A DNA stretch of 64,000 nucleotides, taken from NCBI RefSeq assembly GCF_963678635.1, contig NC_087064.1, positions 18,898,509 to 18,962,508 on the forward strand, read 5' to 3'. The notes under the pieces were generated by a model. It saw nothing but the letters and a program-made list of their open reading frames with translations, ran no database searches and was not told the DNA's origin. This document shows, one piece after another, positions 45,481-53,440 of the stretch. Source of the DNA: Symsagittifera roscoffensis. Its lineage: Eukaryota > Xenacoelomorpha > Acoela > Convolutidae. Made by a program: the position numbers and the translations under genes. Each line of letters opens with the position of its first letter. Within the stretch, counting starts at the first letter, position 1.

Positions 45481-46300
45481 TCAAAAATGATTGTTCGAAA
45501 TCTTGCGAAACAAGAAAACAACTCGGGTAATTCCTACGGACACAAAAGGAATTTTTTCACCTGTACTATCACTGAGTTCTATCTTGATACTATGGAAAGA
45601 ATTTTTGAACAGCTTTTTAAACTGTAAATTTGTAAAAGATTGATAATTCATGTACTGTCCTGTAGAAATTATATCACCACTCTTCACTTTAGAGATAAAA
45701 GGAATACAACTCAGTAAGGGAGTTTTTGTATCACCAACTATGTTATATTCTATAATATCACTATATATCACTAGCGAATGTATTCTTATAATGTCGTAAG
45801 AATACTGAGGATAATGTGGGCCTTTTCCTTTCATTATAACCCCTGTTTGATTTTGTTCTAAATCACAACCAAAAGTGTGACTCAAATCAGCACTCTGAAT
45901 AATAAACACTGATTGATTCTCAGGTAAATGAACGGCAACCTTTTGTGTAATTTTATCTACTGATACATTGATTCCGTTATATTCAAAAACTTGAGCACCT
46001 AGACGTTCTCGAATTTTGTTGTTCATGACTACAACTATATCAACAATACTTGGATACAATCCTGGTTCAATGTTCGTCGGTACAATCTTTCTTTTCTCCT
46101 CAGAACTTTCTCTACCATCTACGAATGTAAACTTTCCCTCTGTAACGTTTGGTACAAAGAAGGGTTTGATATTTCTGAAATAGCAACCTCCCATTTCCTT
46201 TCAAATGTATTAGTTCAGGTAGGAAGTTTGTAAAAGAACTAAGACTATTATTCGGATAACAAGAAGCGTTGGAAACCAACTCAATTGTAAAAGAATCCAT
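45481..46300 (-). pseudogene. minor capsid (penton-like) protein, two frameshifts near the N-terminus
   Basis: The ATG at 46298-46300 opens MDSFTIELVSNAS...SFTNFLPE. This frame gives way by a shift around 46200, and a second shift near 46150 leads into a 230-codon frame with NVTEGKFTFVDGRESSEEKR, DIVVVMNNKIRERLG and HSIKIELSDSTGEKIPF. Position next to integrase and capsid genes, length and beta-rich pattern fit the Polinton minor capsid single jelly roll. The two shifts together restore the original frame apart from a short scrambled stretch. Confidence 0.65.
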
Positions 46301-46343
46301 GGTAACTGATCGATAGAAATTTAGTTTAAAAAATGATTTACCT

Positions 46344-47288
46344 TTAATCAGAACACTTTCTCAGCTCTTTTTCATCAAATTTTCCCAGAATTTCTCCTTT
46401 GTCGAGATCTTTGATGATGTATGTAGGAGGTTTTTTGGTAGATATTGCCGAAATTTTAAAAATTTCATCTGTAAATTGTGGTTTATATCCTTTTCGGAAC
46501 GGAATATCATTCTTTGAAATTCTCACTCTGTCTCCAACTTTGAATTTTAGTTTCTCGTACCTTGTTAGAGGTTTATTGTTCAGAATTGAGAGGAAAACAT
46601 TATTCTTGACATCTCTAGGTGATTTCCCAATAGATCTATTGACGCGACAATTCATTGTAGACACAACTTGCGGTAGCTTGTGATTGAATTTTTTACCATG
46701 ATCTTCTATGTAACGGTAAATTATGTGTTTTGATGATTGAATAGCTCTCTCTGCAAATGCAGCTTTTGTTTCACTCATTGTCGAGTAAACTTCAATGTTT
46801 TTTTCCTTGCAAAATTTTTTGAAAGTTCCTCCATATTCTGTCCCTTTATCAACCCAAAGCTTTTCAGGAGTGTTTTTTCGAGAAATCATTTTTTTGAAAG
46901 CTTGTAAAGTGTCTTTAGCATATTTAGTTTTCATTGTTTGAACTCTGACAAATCGCGAAAAAAAAACATCAACAGCAACCAATAAATATTTGACTCCATT
47001 GTTTTGACTCGCTAGTTTGTCCACAAATGCTAAATCTATACGCCAAATATCATTGATATATTTTGAAAACGCTTGAAGCCTTCGAAAACGTCTGATTGGA
47101 GGACCAAACTTTGTATATGATGTCTTGGTTTGTAAAAATTGTTCTACCTTCTTTTTTGACAACCCGCTTGCTTTACTCAAGTTTCGCACAGAACCGTACG
47201 CAGCTCTACCCCTAGAATACAATCTGTTCAGACTTACTTTTTCATATTTTGAAAGGGATCCAAGTTCCTCTGTCTTTCGTTTTGGCAT
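46344..47288 (-). CDS. Polinton integrase (retrovirus-like rve core)
   Basis: Open from the ATG at 47286-47288 to 46344, 314 codons. The N-terminal helical part (residues 1-60) looks like a DNA-binding helix-turn-helix. The rve core has Asp85 (WRIDLAFVD), Asp147 (LWVDKGTEYGG) and Glu180 (AAFAERAIQS), a D,D-x32-E arrangement. The C-terminal part has VGDRVRISKND and YKPQFTDEIFKI, an SH3/chromo-like tail. A run of nine T gives an extra Phe in VDVFFSR, an in-frame homopolymer slip. This is the best preserved gene of the element and would catalyse its insertion. Confidence 0.88.
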   Translation of the reverse strand: MPKRKTEELGSLSKYEKVSLNRLYSRGRAAYGSVRNLSKASGLSKKKVEQFLQTKTSYTKFGPPIRRFRRLQAFSKYINDIWRIDLAFVDKLASQNNGVKYLLVAVDVFFSRFVRVQTMKTKYAKDTLQAFKKMISRKNTPEKLWVDKGTEYGGTFKKFCKEKNIEVYSTMSETKAAFAERAIQSSKHIIYRYIEDHGKKFNHKLPQVVSTMNCRVNRSIGKSPRDVKNNVFLSILNNKPLTRYEKLKFKVGDRVRISKNDIPFRKGYKPQFTDEIFKISAISTKKPPTYIIKDLDKGEILGKFDEKELRKCSD

Positions 47289-47652
47289 TCTTGTTGACAA
47301 CAAGTTTAGGTGGAATTTGAGTTGCTTCCAAAATGGTAAAGTAAATATCGGGAAAGTCAGTATTTTTTCGCTTTAGAGCACACACAAAGTCTACAATTGA
47401 TTTTTTTGTGTCTCAATTATTTAATATGATATTTTCTGACTGACTTAGTCTAGTTCTAGGAGAATTCAAAACTAAATCAATAAGGTGCTTATTGTTACTC
47501 GTTTTCAATTTTGCATTTACAGCACTGTAAATAGAATCAAATTCTTTTGGTACAATCTTCTCTTTTTCTTGTTTTTGTTCCAACTTTGGTTTTTTTGGAA
47601 GTGTATTTTGTGATTGATAAATTGAGTAAGGAATTAGAACAAACTGATCCAT
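47242..47652 (-). pseudogene. conserved Polinton protein of unknown function, one nonsense codon
   Basis: The ATG at 47650-47652 opens a frame with Lys/Glu/Gln-rich KKPKLEQKQEKEKIVP, then an in-frame TGA at about codon 80 (near 47412). Beyond it the same frame remains open to 47242 (DFVCALKRKNTDFPDIYFT, GTWIPFKI). The 3' part overlaps the integrase start in another frame. One base separates its ATG from the stop of the upstream gene. Unknown function. Confidence 0.5.
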
Positions 47653-47653
47653 A

Positions 47654-47956
47654 CTATGTCAATCGCCTAATGACAAAAGGAGTGATAACAGATATTAATT
47701 GTAAGCCTTTTAGCGAGCTTAAAATAGTTCTCCTTTTATGCAGTGAAGTTCTTCTTTGTGTGAGTTCTGATATTTCTCTTCGATATTTTACTACGTCTAC
47801 TTTTCGAAGATCCTTAAGCTCGCCTCGTAATAAGTTTACTAGACATTCGCTGAGGAATTGAATAAAACTTTTTGGACAATGGATGATGAATTGTTTTTGA
47901 AGTTTTTGGGAAAAGTTTTGAAATATTGGGAGTAGAGAGACGTATTGTATGCTCAT
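47654..47956 (-). CDS. small basic protein of unknown function
   Basis: Open frame of 100 codons from the ATG at 47954-47956. The conserved-looking part is the C-terminal half, LRKVDVVKYRREISELTQRR then SLKGLQLISVITPF, a basic helix followed by a hydrophobic segment. Small basic-hydrophobic proteins of this sort are frequent beside ATPases in Polinton-like elements (recalled, not searched). Its first half overlaps the ATPase C-terminus in a different frame, so the true start may lie within the overlap. Confidence 0.45.
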   Translation of the reverse strand: MSIQYVSLLPIFQNFSQKLQKQFIIHCPKSFIQFLSECLVNLLRGELKDLRKVDVVKYRREISELTQRRTSLHKRRTILSSLKGLQLISVITPFVIRRLT

Positions 47957-48602
47957 CGTCCAAAAACTTTATTTCTGTTCCTGCTGGTAGATAAAATTTT
48001 GATGGAACTGAACCACTGTTTGTGCAATATCTTAGCGAATCAACTGTTTTTGGAGTTAAATCAACGAGTAAATGACCATAAGGAGTAGATGTTGCATCTT
48101 GATACCACTCTTTCAATTGTGATCCTAGACCTAGTTGTTGACTTAATGTTTTGATTTGTAAAACATCTCTCGACGACTTGAATAAGATTATATGTGTATT
48201 TTGTAACTCAACATCTCTTCCCAATTTGCTTTGATGAAACAAGTTATGCTTAATATATATTGTATTCAGTCCCTTGTGTCTTCCAGCAGTAGCAATTTTT
48301 ACAAACTGCTTAGAGCTTGAAATTTTTTCACATGAGTCATCAAATATTAACAAGTATTTTGTTCCATTATTGGGAAGGTTTTCAATCAGTTCAAAGTCAA
48401 CTCCTTGGATAAAGTTAAGGTTTTTTCTTTGCATTTGTCCATAAAGAGGTTGATAATGTTGATAAAAATAAAAAATTTTGTCAAACTTTGGTTGAAATGT
48501 ACCAATTTTTAACCACTCGAAAATAAGATGCAATTTTCCAGATCCACCGTGTCCAACTAGCGAAATAAAAACTCGTTCTTTGTTAGAAATTATTTTATTC
48601 AT
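47814..48602 (-). CDS. FtsK/HerA-type packaging ATPase with altered Walker A
   Basis: Open from the ATG at 48600-48602, about 262 codons. The P-loop GHGGSGK at residues 17-23 is followed by Leu24 where Ser or Thr normally binds magnesium, a TTG codon one transition from TCG. Walker B is YLLIFDDS. The later motifs, ATAGRHKGLNTIYIKHNLF and ILFKSSRDVLQIKTL, fit Polinton ATPases, which load DNA into capsids. The start overlaps the stop of the preceding gene by ATGA. The frame is open, but the enzyme is probably dead. Confidence 0.8.
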   Translation of the reverse strand: MNKIISNKERVFISLVGHGGSGKLHLIFEWLKIGTFQPKFDKIFYFYQHYQPLYGQMQRKNLNFIQGVDFELIENLPNNGTKYLLIFDDSCEKISSSKQFVKIATAGRHKGLNTIYIKHNLFHQSKLGRDVELQNTHIILFKSSRDVLQIKTLSQQLGLGSQLKEWYQDATSTPYGHLLVDLTPKTVDSLRYCTNSGSVPSKFYLPAGTEIKFLDDEHTIRLSTPNISKLFPKTSKTIHHPLSKKFYSIPQRMSSKLITRRA

Positions 48603-48862
48603 AGCTTTGGAGAAGGTAAAATATAACCGACTGTACTTGATAAAATTGCTACCCAAACTGTTGTTTCTTCACATGTAGTGGATAACATTATTCGAATGAT
48701 TGCACATGCTAGTATTAAAACTATGACAAAAAATTGGCACATAAAAACCAAAAGAGATCTATTACACGTACGTCCAAAAAACTTCCATTTTTTTCGTTCA
48801 TGATTTTCCTCATCAAAAACAAAATTTCCTAAATTTAATTGCCTGTCACATTCATCACCCAT
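48599..48862 (-). CDS. small two-transmembrane protein
   Basis: Open from the ATG at 48860-48862, 87 codons: a hydrophilic N-terminus with RKKWKFFGRTCNRS, a long hydrophobic helix (CQFFVIVLILACAIIRIM) and a second (VWVAILSSTVGYILPSP). Its TGA overlaps the ATPase ATG (ATGA), prokaryote-like packing. Conserved small membrane proteins are found in Polintons at this position; the role may be in an inner membrane or fusion complex (guess). Confidence 0.6.
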   Translation of the reverse strand: MGDECDRQLNLGNFVFDEENHERKKWKFFGRTCNRSLLVFMCQFFVIVLILACAIIRIMLSTTCEETTVWVAILSSTVGYILPSPKL

Positions 48863-48942
48863 CTCAACTTTGAAATGAAAAAATTGTTAATGATTAACAT
48901 TTAAATTTCAAAAACACGATAATGCAAAATTATTTAGATTCT

Positions 48943-49414
48943 TTACAATTTATTAAAAAAACATCGAGTCCAAGTTCCATATGCAAATGCTTTTCTTTCT
49001 GCACAGTGAAGAGTATTTACATGACGAAATGGGTAGTTGCTACACCTCCAATCATATTCTTCATCCTTAAAAATCAGATTCTAAACTTTTGGACATGCGT
49101 AGTCATCCAAGTTTTTAACCTTTGTTTCCAAAATTTCTGACAGAATTTTACATTTTTCATAACCTTTTGCAAAAAAACTCCGTTTCTGGAGCTTTTAACT
49201 TTTTCAATATTTTTTCAAGCTCAGTATATTTTTCATGGTCACTGTTCCAATTGATTCTATGATGATGCTTCGTACACCAAGCAGATTGAGATGTAGCTTT
49301 GAATTTTTTGGGAGGAAGAAAGGAATATCCCACAGTTTGTCCATTTTTATAAACTCCTAACTCTTTCACTATTTTGTTTACAATACACTCAATATCCAGA
49401 ACAACTAGACTCAT
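48943..49414 (-). pseudogene. conserved Polinton protein, frameshift and nonsense
   Basis: The ATG at 49412-49414 opens SLVVLDIECIVNKIVKELG and SFLPPKKFKATSQSAWCTKH. A run of seven T near 49180 shifts the frame. In the next frame the sequence continues as FAKGYEKCKILSEILE, meets TAG at 49081-49083, then WRCSNYPFRHVNTLHCAERK and a stop at 48943. The DxE at the N-terminus recalls a nuclease motif, but I would not assign one. It appears to be one gene broken twice. Confidence 0.5.
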
Positions 49415-49453
49415 GATGGTAATTATTTTTGCTGAAATTTTTACTTAAAATAA

Positions 49454-49759
49454 CTAACAATCGAACAATGCATATACTGATGAACCAAATTTTTTAACAT
49501 ATAAACAGAAGAACAATCCAGTCACATGACCAAGAAAACAAGAACTTGGAAATCTAGGTAAAACATAACAATAACCAGGTCCCTTACAAGTAGTAGACTT
49601 CACAGATCCAGCTGCATCATGTAAAATTGCATGAAGTCTGAAAATTTTTGAATTCGCAAAAAAGTAATCCATACAAGAATTTCCGTGTCCAATTAGACCC
49701 ACAAAAGAAATTTTTGGTCCATTTCTTTCAAATTTATGTTTGGATCCAAAATAATGCAG
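49454..49759 (-). CDS. conserved Polinton protein of unknown function (possible second exon)
   Basis: Open from an acceptor-like TTTCTTTGTAG (before 49759) to TAG at 49454, about 101 codons. It encodes GPKISFVGLIGHGNSCMDYF, FRLHAILHDAAGSV and GPGYCYVLPRFPSSCFLGHV. HD and GPGYCY recall phospholipase-like motifs, but the usual order is absent, so I assign no activity. There is no ATG in frame upstream of Met27, so either an intron is used or the 5' end is lost. Confidence 0.45.
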   Translation of the reverse strand: MHYFGSKHKFERNGPKISFVGLIGHGNSCMDYFFANSKIFRLHAILHDAAGSVKSTTCKGPGYCYVLPRFPSSCFLGHVTGLFFCLYVKKFGSSVYALFDC

Positions 49760-50340
49760 CTACAAAGAAAGTAAATTTTTCTTTTTGTATTTAATGAAAA
49801 GTCATGCTTTATCAAATCAAAATTTCTGAGAATTTCATTCAATTTCTGAACGTTCATTTTCTACAGTGCATTCGTCAATAAAGATATAAGTTTTTTTGAA
49901 TGTTTCTACATAAGACAAAACTGAGGGGATGAAATCAACCAAATTATTATACTCTTTTTTTCCAACTGAAATTTCTGATTGTTTTTCCAAGTGTTTACTA
50001 TTCTACGATACTCTATAAGATCTATTTTCTTAATATCTGAACGATAACTTAGAAAAACTTTTCGTCTTCCATTATGCAAAGTCCACTCAAATTGAGAAAA
50101 TTTGTGATTCTGTATCCAAATCTTGCAATTTTGTTAAATTTTGAGATTCCAAAACTGTTAGTGAAAATTTCTGGGACTTTTCTTGTAAGACGATATGAAA
50201 AAGTCCCAATTTATTTTGAAGCTTTAAAACAAGATTTCTGGAAAAACCAATGTTCCAACTCATACTGCTCAGCTCAAAGAAATTTTTAAAAATAATTCCA
50301 GAAGATGAATATTTGAATTACATTTCTATAATAACATCAC
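49760..50340 (-). pseudogene. decayed coding region, unidentified
   Basis: Minus-strand frames give protein-like pieces in changing registers: SYRSDIKKIDLIEYRRIVN, SEISVGKKEYNNLVDFIPSV, KTYIFIDECTVENERSE (IFIDE is Walker-B-like) and MNVQKLNEILRNFDLIKHD. They suggest a former gene, possibly an ATPase or helicase, broken by several shifts. The left boundary of the tandem duplication (50059) lies inside it. Confidence 0.35.
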
Positions 50341-50349
50341 TCAACAAAA

Positions 50350-50889
50350 TTATTGAACATTAAGGTTTTCAACAAACATAAAATCTCCCAAGACTTGGGC
50401 GAGTTCTTTGAATTCGTTCAAAGTATAGTTGACATAGGCAACTTGCTTCAAGACTTCGTTCTCCTTTGCAGTGAAGAGTCGAATCTGAATGTAGGGTGGC
50501 TTGTTCACACTGTACTTCTTGATTGTGACACACACCCTTCTCTTCTTGTATGTTTCTACATCATACACCGCATGACAGTTCGCAAGTTCCTGCTCCATGG
50601 TTGAGTCTTTGTCAGAATAGGGTTCCAATACAGGAACGAGTCCAAGGTTTTCAGCATTGTGAATAACAGTATTCCGTATTGCTGATATCCTTTCCCCTTC
50701 TTTTTCACCAAGATAGACTTGCTGGGTTTTTTCGATTTGTCCAGATTCGTTTTTCTTTAGCAATTGGAAGCAAGGTTCAAAGTAAATTTTTCCGTTGTAG
50801 GTTTTTTGGGACCAAGAAAATCTCCCAATCCTTTTTTGGTTCTTAGCAAATTCAATATAGTTGTGAAGGATATCTTTTCGTGAATACAT
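50350..50889 (-). CDS. PC4/p15-like single-stranded-DNA-binding protein, copy A
   Basis: Open from the ATG at 50887-50889, 179 codons. The C-terminal 60 residues (KKRRVCVTIKKYSVNKPPYI, QIRLFTAKENEVLK, NYTLNEFKELAQVLGDF) follow the PC4 pattern: basic R-x-V-x-V strand, aromatic-IxIR strand, then a turn and a helix with a hydrophobic ladder. PC4 proteins bind ssDNA as dimers and act in transcription and replication (family knowledge). The N-terminal 110 residues are basic and unassigned. Divergent from the gene at 51104 across a short promoter. The PC4 call is by eye and untested. Confidence 0.55.
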   Translation of the reverse strand: MYSRKDILHNYIEFAKNQKRIGRFSWSQKTYNGKIYFEPCFQLLKKNESGQIEKTQQVYLGEKEGERISAIRNTVIHNAENLGLVPVLEPYSDKDSTMEQELANCHAVYDVETYKKRRVCVTIKKYSVNKPPYIQIRLFTAKENEVLKQVAYVNYTLNEFKELAQVLGDFMFVENLNVQ

Positions 50890-51103
50890 TTTGACTTGAG
50901 ACTCAGAGCCAACTGATCAGTAGTAGATATTTCAAAATAATGATATTTGTAAATTTATAGAAATTAGGAAATGTAGATGACTCACTGTACATTCCATATA
51001 AGGTATTGTTACCTTAAATGGAATAATGAGTAGGTGATGGTGATGGAATTACTATATAAGCAATTCAATATAGATAAAAATCACTTTCAACAAGTAATCG
51101 AAG
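50890..51103. promoter_or_regulatory. divergent promoter with two CArG boxes and a TATA box, copy A
   Basis: Two perfect SRF-type CArG boxes, CCATATAAGG (50994-51003) and CCTTAAATGG (51012-51021), form the arms of a 15-bp near-palindrome with a 4-base loop. TATATAAG at 51053-51060 lies 44 bp before the ATG at 51104. The segment separates the minus-strand PC4-like gene from the plus-strand gene. Confidence 0.6.
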
Positions 51104-51700
51104 ATGGCATCTGCTATGTGTCAAGCATACCCCACTTTTTATTCGGACTACAATGCAAAATCTCTTTTTATTTCTGTCTCAGAAAACTTTTAGGAAAAAT
51201 TTATTGTCACCCAAGACTACTGTGTATCTAACCATTCATCATTCTGCCCAGTGGAAAATTGCAAACTTCACTTAGTATTAATCGGATCATCGCTCGATCA
51301 GATTTTGCAAAGATTAGATAAATATCATTTCACTTACCAAATTGTTGACTGTATATATACTTTATATAAATACAGATTTTATTCCAATATTATTTCATCA
51401 AGGGGTGAAGTTTTCAATCAATTGAATCGTGCAGTCGAACAAAACTTGAAATGTAGAATACCGGAAAAATTACCCAGTTTTGCAAAGAAACGTCTGCTGC
51501 GAAAAAAATTCAAAAGACATTATCTCAGTTCTGCTCAGAAGCTTGCATCCACTCAGACTCTTGGATCAGCTTTTTTGGAAAGGATTCGAAAAACTCAAAA
51601 CTCAAAGTATGAGACTGATTTGTTGAAAATTGTTGATTGTCTCATTGATGGTTATGGTACTGTAAATAGTGAGCGTATCAATTTTTCTATTAATAGTTGA
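51104..51700 (+). pseudogene. unknown Polinton protein with one in-frame TAG, copy A
   Basis: The ATG at 51104 lies downstream of the TATA box. The frame encodes MASAMCQAYPTFYSDYNAKS..., meets TAG at codon 30 (51191-51193), and is then open for 169 codons to TGA at 51700: YCVSNHSSFCPVENCKLHLV, LDQILQRLDKYHFTYQ and a basic helix FAKKRLLRKKFKRHYLSSAQK. The later part has no ATG near its start, so the whole was probably one gene of 198 residues. No family recognised. The TAG is shared with copy B, so it predates the duplication, or is genuinely used as a stop or readthrough site. Confidence 0.5.
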
Positions 51701-51769
51701 ATATTTGTTAATAAAAATCTTGTCAAAGTTGTTTTTATTTAAATCAAAAGTTTTTTCAACGAACAAATT

Positions 51770-52030
51770 TGTAATTTTCAACACGTGTGCAAAAATTAAC
51801 TCAGATTTTTTTCGCAAGATGCAAATTTTGTTTTGATTTTTTCAACACGTTTGCAAAAATTTAATTTAACTTTTTTACAAGATGCAAAAACTGTTTTGGT
51901 TTTTTCAACAAGTATGCAAAAATTTTCAAAAAATTTTTGTGTTAGATGCAAGTTTTTTCGTGGTTTTTTTGAAAACAAATGCAAAAATCTAACTTATTTT
52001 TTCTCATGCAAATGCAAAATTGCAAAATTT
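51770..52030 (+). repeat. degenerate 64-bp tandem repeats rich in TGCAAAAATT and ATGCAAA, copy A
   Basis: TTTTTCAACACGTGTGCAAA and related starts recur about every 64 bp (near 51773, 51837, 51902). Each unit also has AGATGCAA about 35 bases on. ATGCAAAT, the POU octamer word, occurs at least twice. The block is an AT-rich 3' flank or spacer of the preceding gene. Sequence to 52580 is AT-rich without further structure. Confidence 0.55.
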
Positions 52031-52580
52031 TATTGTAAAAAAGTTGTTAAAATAATGCTAAAATTTTTTCTTAATTGATCACTTTGAGTGCTATTCCCTT
52101 TCTTAATACATTGTTTTTCCAATAATTTTGATCAATCTACTTGCAAAAAAGAGATTTCTTTGAGATCAAAATTAAAACAAAAATTTTCATTTTCTTTAAT
52201 TATTAACAGTGCAAGAAAATCCTCTTTCATTTTTCTTTAAAATGCGAAAATATTTAATGAAATTCTTCTTATTTTGCGAGATTTTCTTTGATTTTTTTAA
52301 CAAGTGTAAAGAAAAAATTATGAAAATTTTTGCATGGTGCAAAAATTAATGTAAAGTTTTTAACATGCTTGCAAAAATTGGTTTAATTTTTTTGCCATCT
52401 TTCTAACAAAATTCTGTAAAAGTATTTACCAGATGCATAATTAGTCTCATTTATAACAAAAATTTACCTTTGAAAATTCTTTTTAAACTTTTCTAAGATC
52501 TCTCTGTTCCTATCTCTTCAAAATAAAATTACTAGTTGCAAAAAAATTAAATTACAAAACACAAGACAAAACCAATTTAT

Positions 52581-52940
52581 TTACAACTCAAAGAGCTGTC
52601 GAGCAGCTGAGTTCTCAAAATTTTGCAAGTTCTCAATGGAGCGCAAAGCTGGTCTTGCATCCATCACTGGTGGTTCGCTGACTGGAGTTCTTGATTCAGA
52701 GCACCCCTCATCCTCTTCGATGGTTATTGGGTTGTCCACAGACCCCTCTTCCCAAGGAAAGAGGAAATCGTCGAATGGTTGAGCCACATATCTAGAGTCA
52801 GGAGTTCCGGGGTAGTTCATTCCCATCATTTGCATTTCTCCAAATTGGTTCTCTGTAGGGGGTTCTTGCGTTAAATGATGTTCATTGAAATCCCTGCGCA
52901 TCACTTCCACCATGTGCCAGACTTGGATTGGGATGTCCAT
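52581..52940 (-). CDS. small acidic, probably disordered protein with a SUMO-interacting-type motif, copy A
   Basis: Starting at the first ATG (52938-52940) the product is about 119 residues: MDIPIQVWHMVEVMRRDF, a Met/Gly/Pro-rich middle, then FDDFLFPWEEG, VDNPITIEEDEGCSES and a C-terminal helix. PITIEEDE matches a hydrophobic-x-hydrophobic core plus acidic residues, as in SUMO-interacting motifs (inference). The frame is open about 12 codons further up to a stop, without another ATG. No family recognised. Confidence 0.5.
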   Translation of the reverse strand: MDIPIQVWHMVEVMRRDFNEHHLTQEPPTENQFGEMQMMGMNYPGTPDSRYVAQPFDDFLFPWEEGSVDNPITIEEDEGCSESRTPVSEPPVMDARPALRSIENLQNFENSAARQLFEL

Positions 52941-53238
52941 TCGTGCCAGAAAAACTCCACAAATTGTTTCTCGCACTTGGATTTGTACTTAATCAGCCGA
53001 AAATTCCACCGAGAACATAAGGTTGTTGTTTTGTACTGAGAAGATCATTTTGAGCAATTAGTTGAGTTAATGAGTAAAACCAAGATTAACAATTGAGAGA
53101 GAGTTAGTTGACGTTGGTTAAATTGAAACTAATGTATTTAGAGCTGAGAGAGGAGGTAGTTGACAGTAGTTAAGTTGAAAACAAAATGATTTTTAGTTAA
53201 GAAAGAGGGGTACCTTCAACTGGAATGTGTGGGTTTAA

Positions 53239-53413
53239 CCAATCGGAATGGATTTTCCTTATTTGGATTGTAGTCGTGTCCAATCTGATTTTAGTTTCCT
53301 TTTATGGAATTCTTATAGAAAACTCGTGTCCAATTGGAAACAAAGCTCCATTTTACACATTGTCGTTTCCAATCACAAAAATGTTCATTTCTGTTCAAGA
53401 TGTCGTATCCAGT
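53239..53413 (+). promoter_or_regulatory. CCAAT-box array within GTCGTNTCCAAT repeats, copy A
   Basis: CCAAT occurs at 53239, 53280, 53330 and 53369. The longer word (G/C)TCGTNTCCA(A/G)T occurs at about 53273, 53323, 53362 and 53402, spaced 39-50 bp. It lies in the 1.4-kb spacer between the divergent acidic-protein gene and polB. Multiple CCAAT boxes are typical NF-Y-dependent promoter elements. Confidence 0.45.
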
Positions 53414-53440
53414 CAGAGGAACCTTTTAAGGACTTAAGTC

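Noticed and set aside
49454-49759. Phospholipase A2-like (parvoviral VP1-type) domain from HD and GPGYCY
   Set aside because: The calcium-loop and HD motifs are not in the required order or spacing.
51251-51700. 149-codon protein starting at 51251
   Set aside because: The first codon is GTG. The same frame extends upstream through a TAG to an ATG at 51104 beside a TATA box, so it was annotated as a longer broken gene.
52941-52976. N-terminal extension RETICGVFLAR of the acidic protein
   Set aside because: It begins at GTG after a stop and has no ATG; the first ATG is at 52938-52940.
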